DNA of 64,000 nucleotides from Mycobacterium paragordonae (GTDB taxonomy: Bacteria > Actinomycetota > Actinomycetes > Mycobacteriales > Mycobacteriaceae): positions 1,054,001 through 1,118,000 of the forward strand of contig NZ_CP025546.1 in NCBI RefSeq assembly GCF_003614435.1, given 5' to 3'. Shown in pieces: positions 27,719 to 36,826 of this stretch (positions are counted from its first letter, which is position 1; the number at the start of each line of letters is the position of its first letter). The position numbers and the translations under genes are program-made. The notes under the pieces are model-generated. The model had not been told where the DNA came from and did no database searches. It saw only the letters and a program-made list of their open reading frames with translations.

Positions 27719-28696
27719 TCAGGATACGCCAGTGGGCTTGCGGTCGGAATCGTTGAACCGCACGCTGACGCGCTGAAAGCGTTTGACGCGTTCGGCTTTG
27801 GCTTTTCTGGTGTAGGTCTTGCGGTCGGCCGGCGTCAGATCCGCGTCGTCGGTGAACGGGGTGAGCAACGACCGCGGGTGCAGCCCTTCGACCAACACGA
27901 CGTTGATCTCGGCGCACAACACCAGCGTCGACGACACCAGGAACAGAAACGCCAGCATTCCCAGCACCAGTGCGAACACGCTGTTGGTTGCGCTGGAGGA
28001 CTTCACCACATGGCCGATGTATCCGGCGCCGAACCACTGCAGAATCTGCCAGACGATGGCCGCCGCAATCGCTCCCGGCAACACCTGCCGGTAGGTGAGT
28101 TCGCGGGCGGTGGTCACCCGGAAGGCCACTAGGCAGATGCCCGCGTTGATGGCGACCGCGACAAGAGCGACGCCGATTCGGCCGAACGGGCCCAATGTGC
28201 TTGTCGCGTGCGCGATCGCCGACAGCAGGGTGGTGGCGACGGCCGCCGAGCCGAGCACCAGTAACAGCAGGAAACTGCGCACCCGGGACCGGATCGGATC
28301 CGGACGCTCGTGCCGCGGCACCGCCCAGACCGAATCCATCGCATTCTGCAGCGCCTGCCCCACGCCCAGACCGCCGTACAGTGCGCCGAATACTCCGACC
28401 GCGACCGCGCCCGCACCGCCGCTGAGTCCTTCCGGCTGATGCAACTGGCTGCCGATGACCGGGAATTGGCTCAACGTGCTCTGCAGCACCTGCGCCTGTA
28501 GGTCGGGTCTGCCGGCCAGCAGCACCCCGAGACCGGTGGTCAACAGCAGCAACAGGGGGAACAGCGAAACGAAGGCGTAGTACGTGATCAGCGCGGCCAG
28601 ATAGCCGCCCTGATCGTCGAGGTACTTGTAGATGACCGCGATGGCGACGCCCACCGTCCGATTGCGTTGCTGCAATCTGTCCAGCCAGCCGACCAT
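27719..28696 (-). CDS. BrkB/YihY-family membrane protein
   Basis: A 325-residue inner-membrane protein with six predicted helices (starting AALITYYAFVSLFPLLLLLTT and ending MLAFLFLVSSTLVLCAEINVVL). Once called RNase BN or virulence factor BrkB, the family has no proven enzyme activity. A basic C-terminal tail (TRKAKAERVKRFQR) is cytosolic. It is divergent from katE; the 148 bp between should hold both promoters. Confidence 0.9.
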   Translation of the reverse strand: MVGWLDRLQQRNRTVGVAIAVIYKYLDDQGGYLAALITYYAFVSLFPLLLLLTTGLGVLLAGRPDLQAQVLQSTLSQFPVIGSQLHQPEGLSGGAGAVAVGVFGALYGGLGVGQALQNAMDSVWAVPRHERPDPIRSRVRSFLLLLVLGSAAVATTLLSAIAHATSTLGPFGRIGVALVAVAINAGICLVAFRVTTARELTYRQVLPGAIAAAIVWQILQWFGAGYIGHVVKSSSATNSVFALVLGMLAFLFLVSSTLVLCAEINVVLVEGLHPRSLLTPFTDDADLTPADRKTYTRKAKAERVKRFQRVSVRFNDSDRKPTGVS

Positions 28697-28844
28697 CGCC
28701 GCTCACTTCAAACTCTGCCACACCCCGGATTGGAGATTGTCGCTGGAAATACCCGAAACCGTGCCGGGTCAATCTCTTTGCTTAAGCCGAGATCTAGCGG
28801 GTACCCGAGCGCCCTGAATCCACGACCCAGCTTTTGGAGCAGCC

Positions 28845-30956
28845 ATGCCACCGCGCCGCCAGCCCGACCAGACCGCCCCCAAGCGAACGAGCCCGACCGG
28901 CAACACCAACGGTGAGGCCGGAGATTTCGACGTCCGCGCCCAGGGCGGCAAGTATCTGACCACCGCTCAGGGCCTGCGCCTTCCCGACACCGACCACTCG
29001 CTGAAAGCCGGCAATCGCGGACCCAGCCTGCTCGAGGATTTCCACCTGCGCGAGAAGATCACCCACTTCGACCATGAGCGCATCCCCGAGCGGGTCGTGC
29101 ATGCCCGCGGTGCGGCCGCGCACGGGATCTTCGAGTCCTACGGCACCGCGGCGTCGGTCACCAGGGCCGGGTTCCTCGCCCGCAAGGGTAAGAAAACCGA
29201 GGTGTTCTGCCGATTCTCGACGGTGCTGGGCTCCCGGGGATCTGCCGACACCGTCCGCGACACCAGAGGATTCGCGGTCAAGTTCTACACCGACGAGGGC
29301 AATTTCGACTTGGTGGGCAACAACATTCCGGTGTTCTTCATCCAGGACGGCATCAAGTTCCCCGACGTCGTCCATGCGGCGAAGCCCCATCCCGACCGCG
29401 AGATCCCGCAGGCCCAATCCGCGCACGACACCTTCTGGGACTTCGTCTCGCTGCACACCGAAGCCACGCATCACGTGCTGTGGAACATGAGCGATCGCGG
29501 CATTCCGCGTTCCTTCCGCACGATGGAGGGATTCGGCGTCCACACCTTCCGGCTGGTGAACAAGAAGGGCAAGACGAGCCTGGTCAAGTTCCACTGGAAG
29601 CCGGTCGCCGGCGTGCATTCCCAGGTCTGGGAAGAAGCCCAGATCACCGCCGGTGTCGATCCCGACTTCCACCGCCGGGACATGGCCGATGGCATCGAAG
29701 CGGGCGCCCCACTCGAATACGAGCTCGGCATCCAGGTCATGCCGGACGACGGCACCGACAGCTTCCAGGGCATCGATCTGCTCGACCCGACCAAGCTGGT
29801 GCCCGAGGAGATGGTGCCGGTGCAGCTGATCGGCAAACTGACCCTCAACGGCAACCCGACCAATTTCTTCGCCGAAACCGAGCAGGTCGCGTTCCATCTC
29901 GGCAACCTGGTGCCGGGCATCGAACCGACCAACGACCCGCTGCTGCAGGCCCGATTGTTCTCCTATCTGGACACCCAGCTCACCCGGCTCGGTGGTCCCA
30001 ACTTCACGCAGCTGCCGATCAACCGGCCGCATTGCCCGGTGAACGACATGCTGCGCGACGGCATGCACCAGACCGCGATTCACACCGGCCAGGCGCCGTA
30101 CCGCCCCAACAGCATTGACGACGGGGAACCGTTGGTCGCCAATGCCGACGAAGGCGGGTACGTGCAGACACCGCGGCAGGTGCAGGGTCCGACGGTGCGG
30201 GAAAACCCGTCCTCGTTCGAAGACCACTTCACCCAGCCGGCCATGTTCTACCGGAGTCTGTCCGCCGTTGAGCAGGCGCACATCATCGAGGCTTTCACGT
30301 TCGAACTCGGCAAGTGCTACGAGCAGTCCATCAAGGAACGCCAACTCGAGGTCCTGGCCAACGTCGACGCCGATCTGTGCAAGCAGGTGGCCATCGGTCT
30401 CGGACTACCGGCTCCCAAGGGCAACCCGCCCAAAGACGTTCTGCTGTCCCCGGTTCTGTCTCAGGTGGTCGAGACCCCCGGCCCGATCGACGGCCGCAAG
30501 ATCGGCATCATCGCGGGAGCGGACTCCGATCTGGGTGGCGTGTCCAAGCTCGTCGACGCCGTCCTCGGGCTTAACGCGACGCCGTTGGTGACCGCACCCG
30601 TCGGTGGCGTCCTGAAGTCCGGCCGGCGCAGCGTGATCGTCGAACGGACGCTGCTGACCACGCGGTCCATCGAGTTCGACGCGGTGGTGGTTGCCGCCGG
30701 AACGAAGCCCACCAACGATCTCAAGCTGGTTCTGTTGCTGCAGGAGGCCTTTCGGCACTGCAAGCCGATCGCCGCGTGGGGTGACGGGACGGCTGCGCTG
30801 ACAGCCGCGGGCATCCCGTTGGACGCGCCGGGCGTGCTGGTCGCCGACAAGATGGACCGCAAGTTCACCGCCGCGCTCGCCAAAGCCGTCGGCCTGCACC
30901 GGGTGTGGGAGCGGGCCGTCGACGTGATGGCGTCCGAGGTCGCGCCGGCGCGCTGA
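28845..30956 (+). CDS. katE: Large-subunit monofunctional catalase KatE (HPII type)
   Basis: A 703-residue haem catalase, the size of the large-subunit clade. Catalytic His86 lies in RVVHARGAAAHG, the distal Asn in VGNNIPVFFIQD (near 159-160) and proximal Tyr374 in RLFSYLDTQ. The C-terminal part from about residue 545 is the DJ-1/PfpI flavodoxin-like domain (GRKIGIIAGADSDLGG) of HPII. It removes hydrogen peroxide in the cytoplasm. A GGAG ribosome site precedes the ATG. M. tuberculosis relies on KatG and lacks such an enzyme. Confidence 0.96.
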   Translation: MPPRRQPDQTAPKRTSPTGNTNGEAGDFDVRAQGGKYLTTAQGLRLPDTDHSLKAGNRGPSLLEDFHLREKITHFDHERIPERVVHARGAAAHGIFESYGTAASVTRAGFLARKGKKTEVFCRFSTVLGSRGSADTVRDTRGFAVKFYTDEGNFDLVGNNIPVFFIQDGIKFPDVVHAAKPHPDREIPQAQSAHDTFWDFVSLHTEATHHVLWNMSDRGIPRSFRTMEGFGVHTFRLVNKKGKTSLVKFHWKPVAGVHSQVWEEAQITAGVDPDFHRRDMADGIEAGAPLEYELGIQVMPDDGTDSFQGIDLLDPTKLVPEEMVPVQLIGKLTLNGNPTNFFAETEQVAFHLGNLVPGIEPTNDPLLQARLFSYLDTQLTRLGGPNFTQLPINRPHCPVNDMLRDGMHQTAIHTGQAPYRPNSIDDGEPLVANADEGGYVQTPRQVQGPTVRENPSSFEDHFTQPAMFYRSLSAVEQAHIIEAFTFELGKCYEQSIKERQLEVLANVDADLCKQVAIGLGLPAPKGNPPKDVLLSPVLSQVVETPGPIDGRKIGIIAGADSDLGGVSKLVDAVLGLNATPLVTAPVGGVLKSGRRSVIVERTLLTTRSIEFDAVVVAAGTKPTNDLKLVLLLQEAFRHCKPIAAWGDGTAALTAAGIPLDAPGVLVADKMDRKFTAALAKAVGLHRVWERAVDVMASEVAPAR

Positions 30957-30958
30957 TC

Positions 30959-32527
30959 TCACACGGTCGCGCGGTCGCGGCCCTCCCAATAGGGCTTGCG
31001 CAGCTCTTTCTTGAGGATCTTGCCGGTCGGGTTGCGCGGCAGCTCGTCGGCGAAGTCGATGGACTTCGGGCACTTGTAGGCGGCCAGTCGCTCGCGGGCG
31101 AAGGCGATGATCTCCTCCGCGGTAGCTTCACCCTCAAGTGCGACAACGGCTTTCACCACTTCGCCCCACTTGTCGTCGGGCACGCCGATGACCGCCACCT
31201 CGACCACCGCCGGGTGTTCGGCCAATACCTGCTCCACCTCGATCGAGTAGATGTTCTCGCCACCGGAGATGATCATGTCCTTCAACCGGTCCTCGACGAA
31301 GATGTACCCGCCTTCGTCCACGCGGCCGATGTCGCCGGTGCGGAACCAGCCGTCGTCGGTGATCGCCTCGGCGGTCGCCTCCGGCCTGTTGTGATACCCC
31401 TTCATCAATTGCGCTGAGCGGAACCACAATTCGCCCTGCTCACCGGTGGGGACATCTTCGAGCGTGTACGGGTCGACGACACGCACCTCGGCGCCCGGCA
31501 CCAACGTTCCGGCGCTGCTGAGCCGCTCGGGCCGGTCGGTGGCGCGGTGGGCATCGGGCAGCAGATGACTGATCACGCCACACAATTCGGTCAGTCCGTA
31601 GGCCTGGATGAAGTCGGTGTTCGGCCACGCCTCCAGGGCCGCGCGCAGCAGCGGCAGCGGCATCGGCGAGGCGCCGTACGAATAGGTCTTCAGTGCGCCG
31701 AACAGTTTCACCGCGTCCTCGCCGGACTCCAGCACCTTGGCCAACACCGCCGGAACCAGGAATGTTCGGTTGGCACCCTTGAGGATTGCCCCGGCCAGCG
31801 TCATGCCGTCGACGTCGCGCGTCATCACGCTCGGCACCCCGTCGTGAATCCCGAACTGTACGTAGGACGAACCGCCGACGTGGAACAGCGGCATCGACAC
31901 CATGCTCTTGTCGCCCGGGTCGAACTCGAAGCCTTCGTGTGCGTTGACCGTGTGCGCGATCATGTTCGCCTGCGTCAACTGCACGCCCTTCGGGCGCCCG
32001 GTGGTGCCCGAGGAGTACATGATGATGCACACGTCGTCGGGTTCGACGTCGTCGGCCCGCCCCACCGGGGTCGCCCCGGCCAGCAGCGCTTCGTATTCGT
32101 CGCCGTCGCCGCCTTCGGGCGTTACGGTGATGACGTGCTCGACGTGGGTGAGGTCGCCGCGAATCTTGTCGATGCTCGGTTTCAGCTCGGCGCCCACGAT
32201 CAGGACCTTGGCGCCCGAATCGTTGAGGACGTAGTCGAGTTCGTCGGCGGCGAGCCGGAAGTTGATGATCGCGTTGGCCGCGCCGAGCGATGCGGCGGCA
32301 ATGGTCAGCTCGACACACGCCGGGTGGTTCTTGTCCAGGAATGCCACCACGTCACCGCGCTTGACACCGAATGCGCGCAGCGCCCCCGCCAGGCGGCGCA
32401 CCCGGTCGTTCCACTGTGCCCAGGTCCACTTCCGGTCCAGATAGTCGATCGCCTCCTCGTCCGGCTTGGTCGCGGCCCAGTGGGCGAGACGGTCGTCCAG
32501 GAAACGGGGGTCTGCTAGGTCAGGCAT
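30959..32527 (-). CDS. Acyl-CoA synthetase (FadD type)
   Basis: A 522-residue class I adenylate-forming enzyme. Motifs are IIMYSSGTTGRPKGVQ, AYGLTELCGV, the WFRTGDIGRVDEGGY hinge and the catalytic lysine region PRNPTGKILKKELR. The acid substrate is unknown. The ATG giving MPDLADPRFLDDRLAHWA is used; an upstream frame to 32641 is fortuitous. It converges with katE at 2 bp. An SDR gene of the mycofactocin type lies 55 bp upstream on the same strand and may be co-transcribed. Confidence 0.92.
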   Translation of the reverse strand: MPDLADPRFLDDRLAHWAATKPDEEAIDYLDRKWTWAQWNDRVRRLAGALRAFGVKRGDVVAFLDKNHPACVELTIAAASLGAANAIINFRLAADELDYVLNDSGAKVLIVGAELKPSIDKIRGDLTHVEHVITVTPEGGDGDEYEALLAGATPVGRADDVEPDDVCIIMYSSGTTGRPKGVQLTQANMIAHTVNAHEGFEFDPGDKSMVSMPLFHVGGSSYVQFGIHDGVPSVMTRDVDGMTLAGAILKGANRTFLVPAVLAKVLESGEDAVKLFGALKTYSYGASPMPLPLLRAALEAWPNTDFIQAYGLTELCGVISHLLPDAHRATDRPERLSSAGTLVPGAEVRVVDPYTLEDVPTGEQGELWFRSAQLMKGYHNRPEATAEAITDDGWFRTGDIGRVDEGGYIFVEDRLKDMIISGGENIYSIEVEQVLAEHPAVVEVAVIGVPDDKWGEVVKAVVALEGEATAEEIIAFARERLAAYKCPKSIDFADELPRNPTGKILKKELRKPYWEGRDRATV

Positions 32528-32582
32528 GTGAAGAGCCTTCCATGTCGGGTGCTTACTCGGAAGCACACAGTGTTGGAGCGCA

Positions 32583-33386
32583 TCAATGGATGCGGGCGCT
32601 GCCGCCCAGCCCGACCTCCAGCACGCTGCCCGTGATGACACCGGGGTCGGTGACCAGGTACAGGACGCCGCGGCTGACGTCTTCGGGCTGGAGCCATGGT
32701 TGGGGTATCGGGTTGGCCCTCATCATGCGCCGCACCAGGTCATCGGGAACATCGTCGCCGCCGGCGGGCTGCACCATCGGGGTCTGGGTGGTGGTCGGGC
32801 AGATCACGTTGACGGTGATCCCCTCCTTGGCGACCTCCAGCGCGACGGACTTGGCGAGCCCGATGATGCCCCATTTGGTGGCGTTGTACGCAGCGAGATC
32901 CGGGATCCCCATCCGGCCACCCATCGAGGAAGTCACCACGATTCTGCCGAAGCGCTGCCGGCGCATCACCGGGATGGCGGCCCGCAGCGTGTGGAACACA
33001 CCGGTCAGGTTGGTGTCGATGAGTTGTTGCCACACCTGGTCGCTGACCTGGTCCAGCGGACCGGTGCTGACGATGCCGGCGTTGGCCACAACGATGTCGA
33101 GGCTGCCCAGGTCGGCGACCGTCTGCTCGACCGCGGCGGCGACCTGCGCAGCGTCGCGCACGTCGACGGCAATCGGCAGGCAGCGCCGTCCCAGGGCCTC
33201 GACGAGCCTGGCCGTCTCCCGCAGATCATCCTCGGTGCCGAGTGGGTAGGTGAGATCCGCCATGGCGCCGGGCGCATCGGCGACGACGATGTCCGCCCCT
33301 TCGCCTGCCATTGCCACCGCATGCGCGCGGCCCTGCCCCCGGGCCCCTCCGGTGATCAGCGCAACCCGGCCGTCCAAAGCACCCAT
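32583..33386 (-). CDS. Mycofactocin-type SDR oxidoreductase
   Basis: A 267-residue SDR with cofactor motif TGGARGQGRAHAVAMAGEGADIV, NAGIVS, and catalytic YNATK. The insert after the second strand (YPLGTEDDLRETARLVEALGRR) is the mark of the actinobacterial family that carries a non-exchanging NAD and passes electrons to mycofactocin. Likely an alcohol dehydrogenase for a non-polar substrate. Mycofactocin genes themselves are not in the window. Confidence 0.88.
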   Translation of the reverse strand: MGALDGRVALITGGARGQGRAHAVAMAGEGADIVVADAPGAMADLTYPLGTEDDLRETARLVEALGRRCLPIAVDVRDAAQVAAAVEQTVADLGSLDIVVANAGIVSTGPLDQVSDQVWQQLIDTNLTGVFHTLRAAIPVMRRQRFGRIVVTSSMGGRMGIPDLAAYNATKWGIIGLAKSVALEVAKEGITVNVICPTTTQTPMVQPAGGDDVPDDLVRRMMRANPIPQPWLQPEDVSRGVLYLVTDPGVITGSVLEVGLGGSARIH

Positions 33387-33441
33387 AGCGCAGACGTTAG
33401 CCCCCGGCCGCGAAACCGGTTGCGGCGGGAGCTTCTTCAGG

Positions 33442-33660
33442 TCAGTGGCGCTGCCACGGCGGGCGCGGATTGGGGATGCACACGCCCCGCACGCATCCCA
33501 GGACGCCCCGCACAGGTGGCGGAGTCGCTTTGGGCGGCGGCTGACATCCGGTGGCCGGACAGGGCGGGTCGCCGGGGCCGTAGTCCGCGTGGGCCGGCGG
33601 CACGGCCAACAAAGACCCCGCGGTCAGCGCTGCTGCGACGAACACCTTGACTGCGATCAT
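33442..33660 (-). CDS. Small exported Pro/Cys-rich protein
   Basis: A 72-residue frame: signal peptide MIAVKVFVAAALTAGSLLAV with PPAHA cleavage, then about 45 residues with four cysteines and many prolines (DPPCPATGCQPPP and GVLGCVRGVCIP). An ATG nine codons upstream is also in frame. The family of short secreted Pro/Cys proteins is common in mycobacteria, function unknown. Confidence 0.6.
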   Translation of the reverse strand: MIAVKVFVAAALTAGSLLAVPPAHADYGPGDPPCPATGCQPPPKATPPPVRGVLGCVRGVCIPNPRPPWQRH

Positions 33661-33755
33661 CTGACTCTGCCCTCGAACGAACTGCATGCAAGGTCAACGA
33701 TAACGCGCGGTGCGCGGTTCGGAGATGCCCGCGAATAAGCGCATAGGCTTTGCAT

Positions 33756-34715
33756 ATGAGCGCCGGGGAGCAGCGCGGGGGAATCGATCTGACCAACCTG
33801 GATCAGCCGCTGAGTCCCGATGCCGGCGCCAGCAAACGCGACCTGGTCGACTACCTGGATGCGGTGGCGGACCGGATGGTGCCCGGATTGGCCGGGCGGC
33901 CGCTGACCGTGCTGCGGGTATTGCGCGGCCGGGCGCCCTTCATGCAGAAGAACGTCCCCAAATACACGCCGGACTGGGTGCGGACGGTGGCCATCTGGGC
34001 GGAGGCATCCCACCGCGAGGTGCATTACCCCGTGTGTGACGACCGGCGAACGCTGCTCTGGCTCGCCAATCAGCGCGCCGTCGAATACCACCCCGCGTTG
34101 GGTTTGGCCGACAACATCTACCGGCCGACACACCTGGTGCTCGATCTGGACCCGCCTGCCGAGGGTGACTTCGCCGCTGTCGTGAAAGTGGCCTACCAGG
34201 TGCGGCAGGCGCTGCGGGACTGCGGTCTGGCCGGGGCGGTCAAGACCAGCGGTGCCAAGGGCCTGCACGTGTTTGTTCCCATCGACGACCACGCAGCCGT
34301 CGACGATGTCGCGGCGGCCACCCGCGCGCTGGCCGCTCGCGCCGAGGCGCTCGACCCTGATTCGGCGACAACGGCTTTCATCGTCGAGGACCGCGGCGGC
34401 AAGGTTTTCGTCGACGCGACCCGGGCCGGGGGCGCCACCGTCGCGGCTGCCTACAGTCCGCGGCTGCGTGCGGGCACGCCGGTGTCGTTTCCGTTGGACT
34501 GGGCGGACCTCGATCGGGTGCACCCCGGTGACTTCACGGTGCACACGGCCATCAACTCCCTTGCCGGACACGACCCCTGGGCCGAGTCCATGCCTGCGGC
34601 GCAACGGCTGCCGAGCGATCTCATTGAACAGGGCCGCACCATCCCAGTCGCCCGAGTCGCCGCGATGCACGAAGGAAAGCGGCGCGCGCGAGCGCGCCGC
34701 GCCGAGCAGGAATGA
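33756..34715 (+). CDS. Stand-alone LigD-type primase-polymerase
   Basis: A 319-residue archaeo-eukaryotic primase-like polymerase with no ligase or nuclease domain. Metal ligands are Asp130 and Asp132 (LVLDLDPP) and a third Asp in KVFVDATRAG. The HYPVCDDRRTLLWLANQ segment and SGAKGLHVFVPI (phosphate binding) are also typical. Mycobacterial paralogues (PolD1, PolD2, Prim-PolC) work beside LigD in end joining or short-gap repair. No Ku or ligase gene is adjacent. The ATG at 33756 follows a TTG two codons upstream. Confidence 0.88.
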   Translation: MSAGEQRGGIDLTNLDQPLSPDAGASKRDLVDYLDAVADRMVPGLAGRPLTVLRVLRGRAPFMQKNVPKYTPDWVRTVAIWAEASHREVHYPVCDDRRTLLWLANQRAVEYHPALGLADNIYRPTHLVLDLDPPAEGDFAAVVKVAYQVRQALRDCGLAGAVKTSGAKGLHVFVPIDDHAAVDDVAAATRALAARAEALDPDSATTAFIVEDRGGKVFVDATRAGGATVAAAYSPRLRAGTPVSFPLDWADLDRVHPGDFTVHTAINSLAGHDPWAESMPAAQRLPSDLIEQGRTIPVARVAAMHEGKRRARARRAEQE

Positions 34716-34718
34716 GAA

Positions 34719-35087
34719 TCAGTCGATTTTCGAAGCCTGGTAGTACGCGATGCGCCAGCCGCCGGAGCCCTGGGTTACCAGCACCCCGATCCGCACGCTG
34801 ACGATGCTCCGATCCGGGAACGCGAAGTCGGCGTGCAGATAGCCCAGCACAGCGCCAGCGGCCACCGGCCGGGTTTCCAGGATGCGGTAGGACACCGTCA
34901 TGCCGTGCGGCTGTGAATCGTAGTAGGCGTAAACACCTTGCTGCCCAACGCTGTACGGGCGCAGGCCCTGGAAGATGGCGTCCTCGGTGAACTGGTCGGC
35001 GACCCGGTCGGGTTGGTGGCTGTCGATGCCCGCCTTCCAGCGGTCCATCACCTCACGGACGGCCTGGTCGAGTTCAGTGCCCGGCAC
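34719..35087 (-). CDS. SnoaL-like / SgcJ-type protein
   Basis: A 122-residue protein of the NTF2-like fold: DQAVREVMDRWKAGIDSHQPDRVADQFTEDAIFQG is the usual helix start, and RIGVLVTQGSGGWRIAYYQASKI the final strands. The GTG at 35087 is chosen because GGAGG lies 5 bp upstream; it overlaps the SDR gene by 14 bp. In-frame ATGs 4 and 6 codons upstream lack a good site. The fold is used for small hydrolases and isomerases as well as non-enzymes, so its task is open. Confidence 0.72.
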   Translation of the reverse strand: MPGTELDQAVREVMDRWKAGIDSHQPDRVADQFTEDAIFQGLRPYSVGQQGVYAYYDSQPHGMTVSYRILETRPVAAGAVLGYLHADFAFPDRSIVSVRIGVLVTQGSGGWRIAYYQASKID

Positions 35088-35781
35088 TTTGACCTCCATC
35101 CACATGCAGGATCTCGCCGGTGACGAACGAGTTGCCTTCCAGGTACAAGACCGCGTCCACCACCTCGCCGATCTCACCCAGCCGGCCGAGGGGATGCATC
35201 TTCGCCAGCACCTCATGGGTCGACGGGTCGTGCATCGGTGTGCGGATGTTGCCCAGCGCAACGGCATTGACCCGGATTCCCCTGTCGGCATACTCGACGG
35301 CCAGCGCCTTGGTCGCCGCGTTGAGCCCGCCCTTGGTGAGCGACGCCAGCACCGAAGGCACGGCGGAATTTGGATGATCGACCAGGCTGGTGGAGATGTT
35401 CACCACATGGCCGCCACCTTCCCGGCTCAGCATCGCCGCGATCGCGGCCCGCGAAACTTCAAAGAAGCCACGAAGATTCACTCCGGTGACGGCGTCGTAG
35501 TCCTCGTCGGTGTATTCCGTGAACGGCTTGGGAACGAAGATCCCGGCGTTGTTCACGACGGTGTCGACGCGCCCGAACCGCTTTAGCGCCGCGTCCACGA
35601 TGCGGGCGCCCACTCCGGGCTGCGCCACGTCGCCGGCTACGGCGAGCACCAGCGGATCTGTGCTGTCGGCGATGCGGCGCGAGTTGGCGACTACGGCGTA
35701 ACCGCGTCGGCGATACCCGGCGACGAGCGCGTCGCCGATCCCTTGCGAGGCGCCCGTGATGATGGCGACACGTTCATCCAT
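35074..35781 (-). CDS. Short-chain dehydrogenase/reductase
   Basis: A 235-residue SDR beginning MDERVAIITGASQGIGDALV. The cofactor motif TGASQGIG and NNAGIF are intact. At the active-site position the usual YxxxK is not evident: the segment after STSLVDHPNSAVPSVLASLTKGGLNAATKAL has SVLASLTKGG, so the tyrosine appears replaced by Ser or Val while the lysine remains. Catalytic competence is therefore doubtful. It overlaps the SnoaL-like gene. Frame upstream to 35838 is not needed. Confidence 0.85.
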   Translation of the reverse strand: MDERVAIITGASQGIGDALVAGYRRRGYAVVANSRRIADSTDPLVLAVAGDVAQPGVGARIVDAALKRFGRVDTVVNNAGIFVPKPFTEYTDEDYDAVTGVNLRGFFEVSRAAIAAMLSREGGGHVVNISTSLVDHPNSAVPSVLASLTKGGLNAATKALAVEYADRGIRVNAVALGNIRTPMHDPSTHEVLAKMHPLGRLGEIGEVVDAVLYLEGNSFVTGEILHVDGGQSAGH

Positions 35782-35884
35782 GAGCCGGTCCGGTCCCTTC
35801 TTTACTCGGTGTCTCGTACTCGGTGTCGTCGTCAACAACCATTAGGCTCCGGAGCATTCCGTCCGCAGCAGTGGAGGTGAGCCG

Positions 35885-36826
35885 ATGCTGAGCCAGGTCG
35901 ACATCGCAGTCGTCGGCGTGCACGTTCTCGACACTCACGTCCTGGGGGTCGCCTCTATTCCCGACGGCTCCGAGGGCCAGCTGGTCGAGGCCATCAGGAT
36001 CTCCCCGGCCGGCACCGCGGGCGGAACCGCGGTGGTGCTCAGCCGCCTGGGGGCCCGGGTCCGCTCCTACGGAGCAGTGGGAACCGATGCGCTCGGTGAC
36101 ACACTGCTCGGGTTGCTCTCGGCCAACGGGGTCGATGTCGCCGGCATCGTGCGCACCACCGCCAGTCAGACTTCGGCGTCGGTCATCCCGGTACGGCCGA
36201 ACGGTGACCGGCCGGCCTGGCACTGCCCGGGTGCCAACGCCACCCTGACCCTGGACGCGCTCGATCTCGACGCCATCGCCCGCGGCGCGCACCTGCATCT
36301 TGGGGGACCCGAATTCCTCGGCGGGGCGGCCGCCGCGACCCTGCTGAAGCGCGCCAAGGACAACGGGCTGTCGACCTCCGTGGACATCCTTGCCGGTGGC
36401 AACCCCGGTCTGCTGGCATGGATCGCCGAGGCGTTGCCATACACCGACTACCTGTTGCCCAACGACGAGCAGGTGCTCGGCTTCACCGGCGCCGCCGATC
36501 TGCAGGCCGGGTCCAGGGCCCTGCTGGAGGCCGGGGCCGGCTGCGTCGCGGTGACCCGTGGCGGTGCGGGCGCGCTCGTCGTCGTTCCCGGGGAAACGAT
36601 TGCGGTGCCCGCGCACCAGGTCGACGTCGTCGACACCACGGGGTGCGGCGACGCGTTCTCGGCCGGGTTCATTCTCGGTCGCGCTTTGGGGCGCGACCTG
36701 GCTGAGTCGGCTCGGCTGGGATGCGCCACCGCGGCGCAGGTTGCCGGCGGAGTAGGCACCGACGCAGGTACCTACGACCTGGCGGCGGTGGACGCCTTCA
36801 TGGCTCAGAACCAGGGGCCCGGGTAG
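35885..36826 (+). CDS. PfkB-family sugar/nucleoside kinase
   Basis: A 313-residue ribokinase-like enzyme. GGTAVVLSRLGARVRSYGAVGTDALG is the N-terminal PfkB signature and DTTGCGDAFSAGF the C-terminal one, with catalytic Asp256 in GCGDAF. The sugar or nucleoside cannot be told. GGAGGTGAGCCG precedes the ATG. Its end overlaps the convergent lipoprotein gene by 22 bp. It stands alone on its strand and no sugar transporter is near. Confidence 0.9.
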   Translation: MLSQVDIAVVGVHVLDTHVLGVASIPDGSEGQLVEAIRISPAGTAGGTAVVLSRLGARVRSYGAVGTDALGDTLLGLLSANGVDVAGIVRTTASQTSASVIPVRPNGDRPAWHCPGANATLTLDALDLDAIARGAHLHLGGPEFLGGAAAATLLKRAKDNGLSTSVDILAGGNPGLLAWIAEALPYTDYLLPNDEQVLGFTGAADLQAGSRALLEAGAGCVAVTRGGAGALVVVPGETIAVPAHQVDVVDTTGCGDAFSAGFILGRALGRDLAESARLGCATAAQVAGGVGTDAGTYDLAAVDAFMAQNQGPG

